Shown in pieces: positions 21,901 through 29,084 of a DNA stretch of 29,084 nt. The DNA is from Oscillibacter sp. UBA6647 (GTDB lineage Bacteria; Bacillota; Clostridia; Oscillospirales; Oscillospiraceae). The translations under genes and the position numbers were made by a program. Within the stretch, counting starts at the first letter, position 1; each line of letters starts with the position of its first letter. The stretch lies in the NCBI GenBank assembly GCA_002455655.1, contig DKLF01000027.1, forward strand, positions 1-29,084, written 5' to 3'. A model generated the notes under the pieces. It saw only the letters and a program-made list of their open reading frames with translations. It was not told the DNA's origin and ran no database searches.

Positions 21901-23825
21901 TAGGAAACGAAACGGTTGATTTTGACATGTCTTTCCGGGCGCTTCCCCTCTCCACCGGCAACGCCGGGGAGGGCGTGTACTGGGACTTGCTGTTCCGCAT
22001 GAACATTCCCGCCAAATTCGACCTGTATGAAAAGGTGAATACCATCGCCTCGGACGGCTCGGTGGTGGAAGGCGCATGGAAAAAGCACGCCAACTCCGCC
22101 GAGATCAACTCCACCGACGGGACGATGTACGGCGCAAGCTACACCCGCTATTTCCGCACCGGAAACACCAGCTCCTCCACCAACGCGGATCTGCTGCGGG
22201 ACATGACCGCCACCCGGTATTACGGCATCCGCTTCACCTCCATCAAAAATGTGGATGTCCGTGAAACCTGGAGCGGCAAGGTGGAAATGCAGGTGCAGGC
22301 CGTGGCCGGGTCGGATAAGAGCGCTTTGCACAATCTGGCCGTGGGCGGCATGCAGGACGAGGATTTGACGCAGGCCGTCAAGGACGGCCTTGTGAAGGTG
22401 GGCAGTCCTTCGGATTACACCATGAAGCACATTTTCAGTGACACGATGATTCCGGAATTTGTCACCGGTTATCCCAAAATTGACGCGCTGGACGTGAGCG
22501 GTTCCATCGGCGTCCAGCTCACCCGCACCACCGGAAAAATCTTTTACGTGATTGCCCCTGTGTCCACCATTACTACCACGCTTTCCGAGGAACTGGGCGG
22601 CAACAAATCTCTTACTTCGGCGAACTGGGATCAGCTTCCCAAAAGCACCGAGGATCCCGAAAAACCTGTGTATTCCTCCGTGCCTACCAGCGGCAACATT
22701 ATGACACCCCCCTATAACGACACGACGATTATAAAGGGCAGCGTCTCCTATTTCGGCAGCAATGTGACCATTCCCTTGCGGGGCCTCAGCCCGAAAACGA
22801 AATATGTGGCTTATTTCGTCCTTCAGGGCAGCGCCTCCACCATTTATTCCGAAAAGCCCTACCTCTTCGGCTTTGACACCTCGGAAACCTCTCGCCCCAT
22901 CATCGAGCTGACCATCAGCAATCCCAACGTCTCCATTAAAACGGACACCACCTCGGACGTAAACTATCTGCTGGCGGTGAACGGCAGCGAGCCGGGCAAT
23001 CTGAGCCGGCCCATGGCCGACTATGTGCTTTCCGGCAATAAGGAGACGTTCAAAGACGCATACGACGGAAAGGGCACCGGCGCGAGCAAGGTCTACACGG
23101 TTCTAGACGCCATGAGCAACAGCTTTTTCAAGGACAGCAAGCTGACAGGCTCCGTGTTTGACGAGTTCGCCACCCAGACGGCAAAGGACGACTTCGCGGA
23201 GTTCATCCGCTCACAGACCACCACCAGCGGCGACGTGACCATGAGCGGCGAGGCCACAAGCATCCGCAACAAAACCGTGGACTGCTCTTCCGGCATGGTG
23301 GGTACCACTTGGTACACCTTCCTCACCGTGGCCAAAAGCACCGCCGGTTCCGGCGATGCGTTCCGGGCTATCCGCCCCGTGTTTAACACGGATGCAACAC
23401 CGCCCATGGTGACGGACTGCCTGTCCGACATTCAGCCTAATCCGGCTGGAACCGCGTATACTGGCACCGTGACCTTGGTCTTCAACGAGGACCTTTACTG
23501 GGTTGTGAAGGACCCGGGCACCTCCAACCAGACGGTGACGCCTCTGGAGGCCACCGTCAGCATGTCTTCGTCCAGCTTCTATGCCGCGGGGCTTGCCTTC
23601 AACAAAAGCGCAGCCTTCTCACTGGTTGCAGGCACGCCCGGGCAGAAAATTTCCTCCGTCACCTTTAGCTTTACCAACGCTCAGAACGGCGCATACATTT
23701 ATGCCGCCACAGAGCTGGGCGACAAGGGCGGCAACGTCCACGCGATTCCCCTGACCGTTAAGCTGGACACCAGCGGCGCGTCGCCTCGCTTTGTGGTAAC
23801 GCAGGACTGGGATATGACCACATGA
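18966..23825 (+). CDS. Large SLH-domain S-layer/surface protein with beta-solenoid and Ig-like modules
   Basis: The 1619-residue protein has a Sec signal peptide (basic MKLNGIRKGRWGTR, hydrophobic core, likely cleavage after VPASA near residue 38). Three SLH domains follow (about 41-84, 92-141 and 152-203); TLTRAEFVVLVNRAF and SITRGQMAVLLVNA are typical TRAE/TRGQ motifs that anchor proteins to pyruvylated wall polymer. Residues of about 210-450 look like a beta-solenoid (GVYGNVTISTSGVTLKDTTI, GLGNVTLENVTVLGKIVVCG). The rest is a chain of Ig/Fn3-like modules: repeated GYPKM/GYPYM/GYPKI openers, and SbsA-type Ig modules with VRIVFSE-like DIRIVFSENVQD and TLVFNEDL. It could be a main S-layer protein or an adhesin. 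AAAGGAAG precedes the ATG. Confidence 0.9.
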   Translation: MKLNGIRKGRWGTRLLSAVLCLTMALSLLPGLAVPASAASWMEPYLEKLVSWGVMRGDSSGNLHPDRTLTRAEFVVLVNRAFGYDDVSATVPFRDVKAADWYYDDINIGYTTGYFNGTSKNTASPKSSVTREQAAVLLGRNLVLDDEPGASIDFTDSGKLSNYSRGLIRSAVTEGILSGYGDGSFRPKQSITRGQMAVLLVNAVGTPVNKSGTHTLGGVYGNVTISTSGVTLKDTTIAGNLYITGGLGLGNVTLENVTVLGKIVVCGAGESEKGNNSVILRGVTAPTLVMDNLANNIVSIRAEGSTKIDQTLIRTPSYVEDSTENNYGFTAIRVEGEAGTALTAAGNLKEIVTITPESTVTVAKGSVLSLTVDERAAGSSVAVLNGAVAKVLNLDTGTTLTGRGDVEQLNVNADGTKADMLPDTINIRPGVNADIHGQKMDTTLAAESSADPRLLAGYPKMTDVASVSAKGLMRTNKSGTIYWAVTSVTDGSVGEADLLKPTNNARILKSGNIKAEKSNTDYTASLTGLTSDGSYYFSAMLVDQREQRSPVKAVSFATSDDSVPAFASGYPYMSKITNISGEVTVMTTKSCRLYYALMPKNATAPTAADFKSGSLSGNLGSGSWNMVKNVTDTFLVNRQGTMKELTDYDLFLWLTDADGAKSSAVKKVSFTTLDGTPPTFVSGPTVTSIKETSVGMSAVVDEAATIFWVAVKQGDEYPKPMNGQTTKPTLSSPEAKLQVSSGINGLKSGKVSATANKEALISITGLTSESAYDVYYVAQDKAGNHSDPVGKLTVHTLDTNPPSITQEFTRTNDAAGTSPLADTDIRIVFSENVQDSGTNHQLLALYQKSKDASTTQAERDAATEVLTGLLRDDVQLWSADVAPAERVVERTATSGTGADWTIDYRYVEITSEDGKTVVTFKSGQALKLKSGAKYYFKIQNIADTSTAKNIIKPNPITLSAFTTVFAQIQFSSTDVSAVVGNETVDFDMSFRALPLSTGNAGEGVYWDLLFRMNIPAKFDLYEKVNTIASDGSVVEGAWKKHANSAEINSTDGTMYGASYTRYFRTGNTSSSTNADLLRDMTATRYYGIRFTSIKNVDVRETWSGKVEMQVQAVAGSDKSALHNLAVGGMQDEDLTQAVKDGLVKVGSPSDYTMKHIFSDTMIPEFVTGYPKIDALDVSGSIGVQLTRTTGKIFYVIAPVSTITTTLSEELGGNKSLTSANWDQLPKSTEDPEKPVYSSVPTSGNIMTPPYNDTTIIKGSVSYFGSNVTIPLRGLSPKTKYVAYFVLQGSASTIYSEKPYLFGFDTSETSRPIIELTISNPNVSIKTDTTSDVNYLLAVNGSEPGNLSRPMADYVLSGNKETFKDAYDGKGTGASKVYTVLDAMSNSFFKDSKLTGSVFDEFATQTAKDDFAEFIRSQTTTSGDVTMSGEATSIRNKTVDCSSGMVGTTWYTFLTVAKSTAGSGDAFRAIRPVFNTDATPPMVTDCLSDIQPNPAGTAYTGTVTLVFNEDLYWVVKDPGTSNQTVTPLEATVSMSSSSFYAAGLAFNKSAAFSLVAGTPGQKISSVTFSFTNAQNGAYIYAATELGDKGGNVHAIPLTVKLDTSGASPRFVVTQDWDMTT

Positions 23826-23848
23826 CCCGGAACGAAAAGGAGTCCTCC

Positions 23849-26800
23849 ATGAATAACAAACTTTTCCGCAGGGGGACGGCGCTTCTGCTATCGGCGCTGC
23901 TGTCCGTCTCCTTGATCCTTCCCGCTGCGGCGGACGAGACAGTCCCTCCCCCCGCCGGACCGGACCTCTCCGGTCTTTCCGTCAGCTTCAGAGACGGCAC
24001 CGGCGAGCTGCTCCTCAATGAGAGCAGCCGCACCGTGACCGCGGACGTTTCCGGCGCGCCGACGGGCGCGGCCCTGACCTATACCTATGCCTGGACCAGT
24101 GGCGGCACCGCCGTGGCCTCGGTCAGCGGCGTGGGGGAGACGGTTTCCATCCTCCGGGGCGAACGGCCCGGGCGGACGGACATTTCCGTCACCGTGACCG
24201 CCACGTGGGACACGGACCCCACCGTCACAAAGTCCGCCACGGTCAGCCGGAGCGTGCTTCTTCCGGGCATCGTCCTCAGCAGCGCATCCCTCTCTATGAA
24301 AACACAGGAAAGCCGCCAGCTTACCCCCTCGCTATTTCTCCCCATTGGCATTGACGAGACAGTGACATGGAGCAGCAGCAACGAGTTGGTTGCCCGGGTG
24401 TCTTCCAGCGGTCTTGTGACCGCCGGAAGCGCCGGGACCGCCATCATCACCGCCACGGCGGGAGCCTATTCCGCCACATGTCGGGTCACGGCGGAAGAAG
24501 CTGTTGCAAATGTTATTACAGACTCCGCCCGGAACGACAATCCTCTGGCCTTTTCCTATGTCGCCGGAAAAATCAACACCGAGTGCAGCCGGGTTCTGCA
24601 ATCCTCCCTATCCTATGTCACAGGGCTGTATGTCCCCGCCTCCGCCGGAACGCTGTATTACGGATATGTTTCCGAGGGCGTTCCCGGCGCGGGCGTGGGG
24701 GCCAACGAAGATTATTCCTATTCCGGCGACCGGGGAACCCGGTGGCTCTCCGACGTGACCTTCGTCCCCAAGGCGGATTTTTCCGGCACCGCCGTCATCC
24801 GCTACACCGGCTACGATTCCTCTTCCACCCCCCGGGCCTTTCAGGGAACCATTGAGGTAAACGTCGCCGCCGTCTCCGGCATCAGCTACTCCACCACAGG
24901 GCGAAACCGTGTAGATTTCAACGACGCGGATTTCAGCGCGGTCTGTCAGGCCGCCACTGGCCATGAACTGCAATACGTGACCTTTTCCCTGCCCTCGACC
25001 TCCAAGGGGACGCTGTTCTACAAATACAACGGCAGCGACCTTGACAACAAGGTCACCTCCGGCACGGCCTATTACCGCAGCAAGTCCCCCCTGCTCTCCG
25101 ACGTGACCTTCGTGCCCGCCGATGGGTATTCCGGCACGCTTTCCATCTCCTATACCGGGCGGGATACCAACGGGAATTCCTTTGGCGGGTCTGTTTCCAT
25201 CACGGTTTCCACCAGCGCGGGCAGCCGGGGGAACATCCAGTATTCCACCTCGAAAAACCGCTCCGCTCGGTTTAACGCCAGCGATTTTAACAGCTTGTGC
25301 GAAGACGTGCTGGGCGTTCGATTGCAATACGTCCGCTTCACTCTGCCCGCCTCTTCCGTGGGGACGCTGCGGTATAATTACAGCTCCTCCAGCAGCGCCG
25401 GAAGCTATGTTTCCTCCTCCACCAGCTATTATCGCTCCTCCTCGCCGTATCTGGACAACGTGTATTTCGTCCCCGCCTCCGGCTGGACCGGAACGGCGGA
25501 CATCTCCTTCACCGGATACGGAAACAACAGCCAGAGTTTCACCGGCGTTGTCACCGTGGACGTGGATTCCACTTCCTCCTCCGGCACGCTGTCCTATTCC
25601 ACCCGGCGGGACACCGCCGTGCGGTTTGATACGGACGACTTCAACACCCGCTGCGACGACGAAACCGGCCAGTGGCTGAACTATGTCACGTTCACCCTGC
25701 CCTCGTCCTCCTACGGGACGCTGCGGTATAATTACAGTTCCTCCTCCAATACCGGCAGCTCTGTTTCCTCCTCCACCAGCTATTACCGCTCCTCCTCACC
25801 GTATCTGGATAACGTGTATTTCGTTCCCGCCTCCGGGTGGAGCGGCACGGTGGATATCAGCTTTACAGGATACAGCACCGGCGGCCAGCGATTTACCGGC
25901 ACGGTGCGGGTCACCGTCCGAGATTCCGCCGCAGGCGGCGTATCCTACTCCACAAAGCAGGACACCCCCGTAAATTTCTCCGCCAACGATTTTGATACGG
26001 TGTGTCGGGAGGAGACGGACCGGAACCTGAATTACGTCCGCTTTACCCTGCCCTCTTCCTCCGTGGGAACGCTGCGCTATAATTACAGCTCCTCCTCCAG
26101 CACCGGAAGTACCGTCTCTGCCTCCACCGGCTATTACCGCTCCTCTTCGCCCTACCTCAGCAACGTCACCTTCGTCCCCGCCTCCGGGTGGAGCGGCACG
26201 GCGACGATTTCCTACACCGGCTATGACACCAGCGGGCAGCGCTATACCGGCTCCGTAAGCGTGGAGGTAAAGCAGGCGGCGTCTGCGGGCGTAATCTACT
26301 ACACAACTTCCGCCGGGAAGGCAGCAACCTTTGACGTCTCCGCGTTCCAGCTTGCGTGCAGCGCACGGGGCGCGGGCTCCTTTGTCAGCGCGGCCTTTTC
26401 CCAGCCCTCCTCCAGCGCGGGGCAGCTACGGTATCAGTACACTTCCTCTTCCGCGCCCGGCACGGCCGCGACCTCCGGGGCAACCTATTCCGCCTCCGGC
26501 TCACCGCTGATTTCCAACCTGTCCTTTGTCCCCGCAGCGGGCTATACCGGCACAGCCACCATTCCCTACACGGGAAAGGACAGCCAAGGCAACTCCTATT
26601 CCGGCTCCGTTGTCGTCACTGTCACCTCCGAAACCAAGACAAGCTCCTTTACCGACATGGGGAATTACACCTGGGCCTCCTCCTCTGTTGAATATCTGTA
26701 TTCCGCCGGTGTGGTAAACGGCACGGGCGGCAGCGCCTTTTCTCCCGGCGCGGCCATCACCCGGGGAAGCTTTATGCTGATGCTCAACCGCGCGTTTCAA

Positions 26801-27184
26801 TTCACCGCCTCTGGCGGCCCGGGCTTTGCCGATGTGCCGGCGGGCAGCGTCTATGCCGAAGCGGTAAAGATTGCGCAGGCGTTGGGCATCGCTCAAGGCA
26901 GCGGCTCCTCCTTCTATCCGACCCAACCCCTTTCCCGCCAGCAGGCCGCCGTGTTTCTTGCCCGAGCCATGCGGGCCTCCGGCTGGAGTCTTACGGCGGG
27001 GAGCCGGTCCGATCTCTCTGGCTTTTCCGACAATGCCGCCGTCTCCGACTACGCGGCGGCTGATCTGGCCGCCATGGTGCGCCTTGGCGTTTTTCAGGGC
27101 GGAAGCAACGGAAAGCTGAATCCCCAGTCCTCCCTTACCCGCGCGCAAATGGCCGTGATTCTCTGCCGCGCCATCACGCTGTAA
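23849..27184 (+). CDS. SLH-anchored surface protein with six Cys-containing tandem repeats
   Basis: From ATG 23849 (AAAAGGAG upstream) the product has 1111 residues. It has a signal peptide (MNNKLFRRG, hydrophobic core, probable cleavage after LPAAA near residue 28), an Ig-like region, a BIG_2-type domain (about 150-215: SLSMKTQESRQLTP, VTWSSSNELVARVSSSGLVT, GTAIITATAG), six tandem repeats of about 117-124 residues (221-931), and three C-terminal SLH units (about 933-1111; AAITRGSFMLMLNRAF, PLSRQQAAVFLARAM, SLTRAQMAVILCRA). Each tandem repeat holds one conserved Cys. The first SLH unit has the variant TRGS. An upstream in-frame ATG at 23822 overlaps the previous stop and lacks a ribosome site. 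Attached to the wall at its C-terminus, it could be an adhesin or matrix protein; I do not recognise a specific function. Confidence 0.88.
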   Translation: MNNKLFRRGTALLLSALLSVSLILPAAADETVPPPAGPDLSGLSVSFRDGTGELLLNESSRTVTADVSGAPTGAALTYTYAWTSGGTAVASVSGVGETVSILRGERPGRTDISVTVTATWDTDPTVTKSATVSRSVLLPGIVLSSASLSMKTQESRQLTPSLFLPIGIDETVTWSSSNELVARVSSSGLVTAGSAGTAIITATAGAYSATCRVTAEEAVANVITDSARNDNPLAFSYVAGKINTECSRVLQSSLSYVTGLYVPASAGTLYYGYVSEGVPGAGVGANEDYSYSGDRGTRWLSDVTFVPKADFSGTAVIRYTGYDSSSTPRAFQGTIEVNVAAVSGISYSTTGRNRVDFNDADFSAVCQAATGHELQYVTFSLPSTSKGTLFYKYNGSDLDNKVTSGTAYYRSKSPLLSDVTFVPADGYSGTLSISYTGRDTNGNSFGGSVSITVSTSAGSRGNIQYSTSKNRSARFNASDFNSLCEDVLGVRLQYVRFTLPASSVGTLRYNYSSSSSAGSYVSSSTSYYRSSSPYLDNVYFVPASGWTGTADISFTGYGNNSQSFTGVVTVDVDSTSSSGTLSYSTRRDTAVRFDTDDFNTRCDDETGQWLNYVTFTLPSSSYGTLRYNYSSSSNTGSSVSSSTSYYRSSSPYLDNVYFVPASGWSGTVDISFTGYSTGGQRFTGTVRVTVRDSAAGGVSYSTKQDTPVNFSANDFDTVCREETDRNLNYVRFTLPSSSVGTLRYNYSSSSSTGSTVSASTGYYRSSSPYLSNVTFVPASGWSGTATISYTGYDTSGQRYTGSVSVEVKQAASAGVIYYTTSAGKAATFDVSAFQLACSARGAGSFVSAAFSQPSSSAGQLRYQYTSSSAPGTAATSGATYSASGSPLISNLSFVPAAGYTGTATIPYTGKDSQGNSYSGSVVVTVTSETKTSSFTDMGNYTWASSSVEYLYSAGVVNGTGGSAFSPGAAITRGSFMLMLNRAFQFTASGGPGFADVPAGSVYAEAVKIAQALGIAQGSGSSFYPTQPLSRQQAAVFLARAMRASGWSLTAGSRSDLSGFSDNAAVSDYAAADLAAMVRLGVFQGGSNGKLNPQSSLTRAQMAVILCRAITL
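24509..26643 (+). repeat. Six in-frame tandem repeats of about 354 bp in the second SLH protein
   Basis: Units start at 24509, 24881, 25232, 25586, 25940 and 26291. The consensus includes a YST opener, a DFxxxC motif, LxYVxFxLPSSSxGTLRY, NYSSSSS, SYYRSSSPYL, NVxFVPASGWSGT, then ISFTGY and FTGxVxVxV. Units 3-5 are closest to each other; the first and last are most diverged. All six keep one cysteine at the same place. The repeats look like beta-sandwich modules rich in Ser, Thr and Tyr. Confidence 0.93.
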
Positions 27185-27211
27185 ATTCAGTTCTAGAAGG
27201 AGTTGCTGTCT

Positions 27212-27928
27212 ATGGCATACAAAACAACCGTTCCGGAAGAGGACGAGGGTCCTTGCGCGGCCACTCCGGCGGACCTACGTGAAGCAGTGGGTCACCTGTG
27301 CGAGGTGCGAAAGCCCAATGACAACAAGCTGGTTTTTCTGGGACGCGTACAAGGAACAGACAACGGCGCGCTGGCAATTTTCCCCGCCGGAGGGCGGGAG
27401 GCCCCACCCGTCATCTACAATGATGACTTCAAGCTCATTTTGCATATTCCCCGAAAATCCACGCAGGTGTGGCTGGGAAAGATTCACGGCAGTTCCCGCT
27501 CTTTCTGGAAGCTTGGCAGCCTGTCAAAATGCCATCAGCGGGAGCAGCGGGTGAACTTTCGCCAGCCGGTTTCCCTGCGGGCCAACGCGCTGTGCATCAA
27601 CGCCCTGTATCCCGAAAGCACTCGAGGCGAAGCCCAGTATTACGCCCGCTTGTGCAAGGTAGTAGACGTGAGTCTGGGTGGCGTGCAGTTGCGCAGTCAG
27701 GACCGTTACCGCCCCGGCGATCACCTTTTGCTGACCAATCTTTGGCTGGATGAGTCTCAGCCTCAGCCCTTTGTGTTCACTACACAAATCTGCTGGGCAC
27801 AGCCGGTCAACAAGGTGGAGACCCGGTTCGGCTGCTTTTTCGAGTCTATGAGCATCCGAGATGAGGATCGGCTGTGCGCCGCCATTTTGGAGCTTCAACG
27901 GCTGGACCTTGCCAGCCGCAGCGGATAA
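27212..27928 (+). CDS. PilZ-domain protein (predicted c-di-GMP receptor) 2
   Basis: The 238-residue protein has an N-terminal beta domain (about 30-105; LVFLGRVQGTDNGALAIFP, then LILHIPRKSTQVWLGKIHG), resembling the YcgR-N layout, and a C-terminal PilZ domain with R113-VNF-R117 and D152-V-S154-LG-G157 in VVDVSLGGVQL. Both motifs needed for c-di-GMP binding are intact. It differs from the first PilZ protein in its N-terminal half, so the two are not a recent duplication. ATG 27212 has AGAAGGAG nine bases upstream; the TTG at 27203 further upstream overlaps it. It closes the plus-strand run, 27 bp after the second SLH gene, and a terminator follows. Confidence 0.85.
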   Translation: MAYKTTVPEEDEGPCAATPADLREAVGHLCEVRKPNDNKLVFLGRVQGTDNGALAIFPAGGREAPPVIYNDDFKLILHIPRKSTQVWLGKIHGSSRSFWKLGSLSKCHQREQRVNFRQPVSLRANALCINALYPESTRGEAQYYARLCKVVDVSLGGVQLRSQDRYRPGDHLLLTNLWLDESQPQPFVFTTQICWAQPVNKVETRFGCFFESMSIRDEDRLCAAILELQRLDLASRSG

Positions 27929-27979
27929 ACCTGGGGCTGATGCAAAGATAGAAAACACGCTTTTCGGATATAAGTTGCA

Positions 27980-28013
27980 AAAAGGTCCGTTGCCTGTGGG
28001 CAACGGACCTTTT
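27980..28013. terminator. Bidirectional terminator between PilZ 2 and the glycosyltransferase
   Basis: AAAAGGTCCGTTGCC (27980-27994) and its complement (27999-28013) form a perfect 15-bp stem with TGTG loop. A/T tracts at the ends of the arms give a short U-run in both directions. It ends the six-gene plus-strand run and the convergent glycosyltransferase transcript. Confidence 0.92.
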
Positions 28014-28016
28014 CAC

Positions 28017-29084
28017 TTAGGTTTTCTGGCCCTCCGGCTGCTTGGCGTTTTTCAGCGACTGAAAATATGCCCTGTTGTGCAGCATTGCGGGGTCCTCCGG
28101 CTTTATTCTCCCAGCCATCTCATTGTACTGCTCCGCAGTCTGGGTCTGCCCCAGCTTGTCGAGGCACACAGCAAGCTCGATGCAGGGGATAAAGCCCCAG
28201 CAGTCCTCTCGGAAGAACCCCCAACTGTTTTCCGGCCGCTCCAGCATTCCGGCCAGACGGAACCAGAAAACAGCTCGTTTGAAGTCTCCCTTTTCCTTCC
28301 ATGCATAGCCCAGTGCACAGCACGTTTCTGCCCGGGGTGTGTCATAACTAAAGGCGCGGGTAAGAGCCGTCAACTGCTCCTGCCGCCGGTTTTCCCGGCG
28401 ATAGCATTCCCCAAGTTCGTTGCAGGCAGCAATGTTGTCCTCCACCCAGCCCTTGCCGCCGTCAAGAAACATGCTGAAATATTGAATAGCCTCGGCGTAT
28501 TGGGCATGGTCTTTCAGCTCCCGGGCGTAATAATACAGGCCCCGGGGCGTCAGCTCTCCTCCGCCGTCCAGAATTCGCCGGTAAATGGTGAGATTGCGGT
28601 CCGACGAGGATGCTTTTTGCTTTCGGTGCGTCACCGCGATATCCGTATGAATGATTTTTCCGCCGGTGGCAAGATATTCGTGCACCGGCTCTCTCCACAA
28701 AAACTGCCGTTCACGCCGTGAAAGCCGCTCCCGGTAATAGCTGAAAGTGACGGCCCCGTTTTTGTCAAAGGCGATGTTGTATTTCATCATCACCGCATCC
28801 ACAGCGGGGTCCAACTCCTCTTTGAGCTTTTTTAGCTTTTCCCGGTCCTCGGGCAGCAGCACGTCGTCGGCGTCCAGCCAGAGAATATAGTCCTTTGTTG
28901 CCTTGGAAAAAGAAAAATTGCGTGCCGCGGAAAAGTCCTCTACCCATGAAAAATCAAAAATTTTATCTGTAAATTTACCTGCAATTTCCTTTGTGGAATC
29001 TGTAGACCCGGTGTCCGCAATAATAATTTCGTCCGCAATGCCCTCCACGGAGGAAAGGCAGTCTGCAAGCTGCGCCTCCTCGTT
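28017..29084 (-). CDS. Family 2 glycosyltransferase with TPR-like C-terminus (5' end outside window)
   Basis: The frame is open to the right edge, so the start is missing, probably by about 10 residues; the visible part of 356 codons begins NEEAQLADCLSSVEG. Residues 1-180 are a GT-A fold glycosyltransferase 2 domain: IIIADTGSTDSTKEIA nucleotide-binding segment, WLDADDVLLPEDREKL with the DxD-type metal motif, and REPVHEYL. The rest is helical with TPR-like units (YAREL..YAEAIQYFSMFL, NELGECYRRENRRQEQLTAL, CALGYAWKEKGDFKRAVFWF). Such fused proteins often glycosylate surface or flagellar proteins; here the acceptor is unknown. The downstream terminator is shared with PilZ 2. Confidence 0.87.
   Translation of the reverse strand, partial: NEEAQLADCLSSVEGIADEIIIADTGSTDSTKEIAGKFTDKIFDFSWVEDFSAARNFSFSKATKDYILWLDADDVLLPEDREKLKKLKEELDPAVDAVMMKYNIAFDKNGAVTFSYYRERLSRRERQFLWREPVHEYLATGGKIIHTDIAVTHRKQKASSSDRNLTIYRRILDGGGELTPRGLYYYARELKDHAQYAEAIQYFSMFLDGGKGWVEDNIAACNELGECYRRENRRQEQLTALTRAFSYDTPRAETCCALGYAWKEKGDFKRAVFWFRLAGMLERPENSWGFFREDCWGFIPCIELAVCLDKLGQTQTAEQYNEMAGRIKPEDPAMLHNRAYFQSLKNAKQPEGQKT

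Noticed and set aside
19335..22430. A 1031-codon open frame on the minus strand, antisense to the large SLH gene
   Set aside because: It has a composition typical of shadow frames (His/Gly/Val-rich, no domain), no ribosome site, and lies wholly inside a gene with a signal peptide and SLH domains. GC-rich codon bias explains the lack of stops.

Overview
The window looks like chromosomal DNA from a GC-rich, flagellated, monoderm Clostridia bacterium with an S-layer, most likely of the Oscillospirales type. This placement is inferred from the Firmicutes-type gene orders (rimP-nusA-ylxR-ylxQ and flgM-flgN-flgK-flgL-yviE-fliW-csrA), the SLH-domain exoproteins and the strong AGGAGG-type ribosome binding sites. 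I could run no search, so the genus is not determined. I see no mobile element, CRISPR array, rRNA or tRNA.

Layout. Positions 1-2933 (minus strand) hold the transcription/translation operon rimP-nusA-ylxR-ylxQ behind a good housekeeping promoter. The last gene, an L7Ae-type YlxQ, carries a long basic tail ending in 13-residue tandem repeats and runs off the left edge. Positions 2980-5101 (minus) hold a metal-uptake operon: a Fur-family regulator, an ABC ATPase and an ABC permease, with a consensus promoter and a Fur-type box just downstream of its -10. Positions 5244-6161 (plus) hold a lone nucleotidyltransferase. It ends at a bidirectional terminator shared with the late flagellar operon flgM-flgN-flgK-flgL-yviE-fliW-csrA (11436-6239, minus). 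Positions 16374-11644 (minus) hold the chemotaxis operon cheA-cheW-cheR-cheB, with a sigma-28 (SigD/FliA)-type promoter upstream of cheA and a strong hairpin after cheB.

Divergent from cheA, positions 16541-27928 (plus) form a tightly spaced six-gene run: a FliK-like hook-length protein, a stand-alone FlhB C-terminal-like protein, a PilZ protein, a 1619-residue SLH protein, a second SLH protein of about 1111 residues with six Cys-containing tandem repeats, and a second PilZ protein. A bidirectional terminator separates this run from a convergent, 5'-truncated family 2 glycosyltransferase at the right edge.

How they work together. The flagellar and chemotaxis genes build and steer the filament: FlgK/FlgL are junction proteins, FlgN their chaperone, FlgM the anti-sigma factor, and FliW/CsrA control flagellin translation. 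The plus-strand run places flagellar export-switch relatives, two predicted c-di-GMP receptors and two large wall-anchored proteins in what may be one transcript. That is the least ordinary part of the window and could couple the motile/sessile choice to the cell surface. This coupling is inference from gene order only.
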